A stretch of 7,838 bases of DNA from an uncultured Eubacteriales bacterium (GTDB lineage: Bacteria > Bacillota_I > Bacilli_A > RF39 > UBA660): positions 1 through 7,838 of the forward strand of contig OMQW01000007.1 in the NCBI GenBank assembly GCA_900313345.1. The letters run 5' to 3'. Numbering within the stretch: the stretch's first letter is position 1; every line of letters begins with the position of its first letter. The notes under the pieces were generated by a model. That model did no database searches and had not been told where the DNA came from. It worked only from the letters and a program-made list of their open reading frames with translations. Below are positions 6,461 to 7,838 of the stretch, in pieces. The translations under genes were made by a program, and so were the position numbers.

Positions 6461-7424
6461 CAAAATATTTAAATTTATATTCCAATGAACAATCAAGTCC
6501 AGTAATATAACTGTTATTACTAAATATATTATTAAGTTCTTCTTTATTATTAAAATAATTATTAACAGATGTAATTAAATTACAAGCAAGTATTAAAGCA
6601 TCTTCATATAATTCATCAAAACTCTTATTGCTAATAATATTATTATCACAAGGATTAGTCCAATTATTATGATTATTATTTAAATAATCAATATTTTTAG
6701 GATAATAAAAATAAGATATAGATTTAAACTTAAAGTTATTAGGTTTTGTAAATAAATCTATAAAACTATAAAGCAATCTCTTAATACCGAATCTATCATT
6801 CCTATATCTTCTTAAAAATCTTTTCATATCTTTTAAACTTCTAATATATTTAAAATACATATCATCATACTTAAAAACATCTTTAAAAGTATCATTAACT
6901 AAATTAACTAAATTATTACTAAAATTAAAATCATTAAAGGAGTACTTACTAACATTAAATTTAAAAGGATTCATATTATATTTTTTATTAATCATATAAT
7001 TATCAATATATGTTTCCATTAAACTATGTAAAGAATTATATTTATATAATTCTTTATTATTTTTATCAAAAACTCCACTTTTATAAATGACAAAAGGATG
7101 TACTATAGAATCAAGAGCATAATGACAAATATACCCATAAAGAAAAGCAAGTACATCATTATCATTATAAAGCTTTCTTTCTTTAATATTAAGGACTAAA
7201 GTATCGAAAAAATTCTTAGTATTAGTATTATGAAACTCTTTTTGAAACTTACGAGTTTTATTATCACTTCTTAAACATTCTATTTTATAAAACATAAAAG
7301 GGTCAGTATTTTGAGAAAATGTAAGTAAATGATTAATATTATTATCATTAAAACACTTTAGTTTACTGTCAAGTCTATTATAAACATCTTTAGAAAACAC
7401 AGCATGTGTAAATGTTTGAGGCAT
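6453..7424 (-). CDS. Zinc-dependent phospholipase C-like protein, apparently cytoplasmic
   Basis: The 323-residue protein resembles the zinc-dependent phospholipase C family (PF00882), which hydrolyses phospholipid headgroups at a three-zinc site. The expected ligand pattern is visible: H7 in TFTHAVF, D41 in SQNTDPF, H65, then H101xxxD105xxxH109 in ICHYALDSIVHP, and H133xxxE137 in HSLMETYID. This parallels H14, D55, H69, H118/D122/H128 and H142/E146 of the Bacillus cereus enzyme; the N-terminal Trp ligand that needs signal processing is missing. There is no signal peptide. An in-frame GTG at 7433 would add 3 residues but falls on the Shine-Dalgarno, so the ATG at 7424 is preferred. The C-terminal half (about 150-323) is Asn-, Tyr- and Phe-rich and not recognisable. 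The gene is convergent with the essC operon and divergent from the Abi gene. Whether it is an enzyme or a family member with another role is open. Confidence 0.88.
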   Translation of the reverse strand: MPQTFTHAVFSKDVYNRLDSKLKCFNDNNINHLLTFSQNTDPFMFYKIECLRSDNKTRKFQKEFHNTNTKNFFDTLVLNIKERKLYNDNDVLAFLYGYICHYALDSIVHPFVIYKSGVFDKNNKELYKYNSLHSLMETYIDNYMINKKYNMNPFKFNVSKYSFNDFNFSNNLVNLVNDTFKDVFKYDDMYFKYIRSLKDMKRFLRRYRNDRFGIKRLLYSFIDLFTKPNNFKFKSISYFYYPKNIDYLNNNHNNWTNPCDNNIISNKSFDELYEDALILACNLITSVNNYFNNKEELNNIFSNNSYITGLDCSLEYKFKYFEK

Positions 7425-7432
7425 AATTATCA

Positions 7433-7437
7433 CTCCT
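7433..7437 (-). promoter_or_regulatory. Shine-Dalgarno site that decides the start of the phospholipase-like gene
   Basis: AGGAG on the minus strand, extended to AGGAGTGAT, lies 8 bases before the ATG at 7424. The alternative GTG (7433-7431) shares the last G of AGGAG and has no upstream ribosome binding site, so the protein should begin MPQTFTH. Confidence 0.85.
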
Positions 7438-7447
7438 AAATAAAAAA

Positions 7448-7456
7448 ATTATAACA
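7448..7456 (-). promoter_or_regulatory. Extended -10 promoter for the phospholipase-like gene
   Basis: Read on the minus strand, TGTTATAAT is an exact extended -10 element (TG-N-TATAAT). Only weak -35 matches lie 17-19 bases further upstream, as is usual for extended -10 promoters. Transcription would start near 7441, leaving a leader of under 20 bases before the ATG at 7424. Confidence 0.65.
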
Positions 7457-7482
7457 TAAAATTAATAATTATATTAAATTTA

Positions 7483-7491
7483 TGATATAAT
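7483..7491 (+). promoter_or_regulatory. Extended -10 promoter for the Abi gene
   Basis: TGATATAAT is an exact extended -10 element on the plus strand, 24 bases before the ATG at 7516. No good -35 is seen. It lies about 30 bases from the opposing extended -10 of the phospholipase-like gene, so the two divergent promoters would have overlapping polymerase footprints. Confidence 0.65.
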
Positions 7492-7515
7492 TTATAAAGA
7501 TAAGTGAGTGATTAG

Positions 7516-7838
7516 ATGATTGAGAAAAGATTTAAAAGCTTAGATGAACAAATAGAAATATTAAAGTATAAAGGACTAATTATAAATAATGAAACTTTCG
7601 CTAAAGAAATACTATTAAGAGAAAACTATTTCTTTTTAAATGGTTATAGACATTTATTTATGGTTTCAGATAATGATAGAAGATATTTACAAGGAACAAC
7701 ATTTGAAGAATTGTATAGTGTATTTCTATTTGATAGAAAATTAAGAAATGTTCTATTTAAAAATTTGTTAATAATTGAAAATAACATTAAATCAATTATT
7801 TCTTATCAAATGTCTAAAAAATATGGTTATAAAGAAAA
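7516..7838 (+). CDS. Abi_2 family abortive-infection protein (AbiD/AbiF-like), 3' end outside window
   Basis: The first 107 residues of an open frame run to the window edge without a stop. They match the N-terminal part of the Abi_2 family (PF07751), which includes the lactococcal AbiD and AbiF phage-resistance proteins and is grouped with HEPN-type RNases. Visible hallmarks are SLDEQIEILKYKGLII (8-23), the NY..LNGY block (37-44: NYFFLNGY), a GTTFEELYSVFLFDRKLRNVLF stretch (60-81, including the FDR.LR signature at 72-77) and IENNIKSIISY (87-97). Family members usually have about 300 residues, so roughly a third is present; the C-terminal catalytic-type R-x(4-6)-H motif would be outside. The ATG at 7516 is preceded by GAGTGAT (7506-7512) and an in-frame TAG at 7513, so the start is fixed. 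A stand-alone Abi gene often lies on defence or mobile regions; no integrase or transposase is seen here. Confidence 0.9.
   Translation, partial: MIEKRFKSLDEQIEILKYKGLIINNETFAKEILLRENYFFLNGYRHLFMVSDNDRRYLQGTTFEELYSVFLFDRKLRNVLFKNLLIIENNIKSIISYQMSKKYGYKE

Noticed and set aside
1..7838. CRISPR array, tRNA/rRNA genes, insertion sequences
   Set aside because: No regularly spaced repeats, cloverleaf-like sequences, transposase ORFs or terminal inverted repeats were seen; intergenic gaps are all under about 125 bases.

Overview
The window is very AT-rich DNA with dense bacterial coding, strong Shine-Dalgarno sites (AGGAG, AGGTGAT) and short intergenic gaps. Every Trp codon I checked is TGG, and TAA, TAG and TGA all act as stops, so the standard bacterial code (table 11) applies rather than the Mycoplasma code. 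This composition, together with a DUF975 protein and a Firmicutes-type EssC, points to a low-GC Bacillota, possibly an uncultured gut lineage of Bacilli or Clostridia. I cannot place it more closely from sequence alone.

Layout. Bases 1-740 hold a DUF975 membrane protein gene with its own promoter and terminator. Bases 741-1085 hold a small three-helix membrane protein, loosely holin-like. Bases 1085-6455 hold the core of the window, a four-gene operon behind a well-formed sigma-A promoter: essC (1533 aa, the FHA-TM-FtsK/SpoIIIE motor ATPase of type VIIb secretion), yukD (ubiquitin-like), and two small helical proteins of 56 and 78 aa that I do not recognise. The operon ends at a 15-bp perfect hairpin, which also terminates a convergent gene for a cytoplasmic zinc-dependent phospholipase C-like protein (6453-7424, minus strand). 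A 91-bp divergent intergenic region with two extended -10 promoters separates that gene from an Abi_2 (AbiD/AbiF-like) abortive-infection gene, which runs off the right edge.

How it works together. EssC and YukD are established partners in Firmicutes type VIIb (ESS/Yuk) secretion. The two small proteins are translationally linked to them (an 8-nt overlap or an 8-nt gap), so they probably act with the EssC machine, as substrates, targeting partners or adaptors. No EssA, EssB, EsaA/YueB or canonical WXG100 gene is present, and the promoter and terminator delimit the operon, so the cluster is either split across the genome or a reduced version of the system. The phospholipase-like and Abi genes are separate transcription units; a functional link to secretion is not shown by the sequence.
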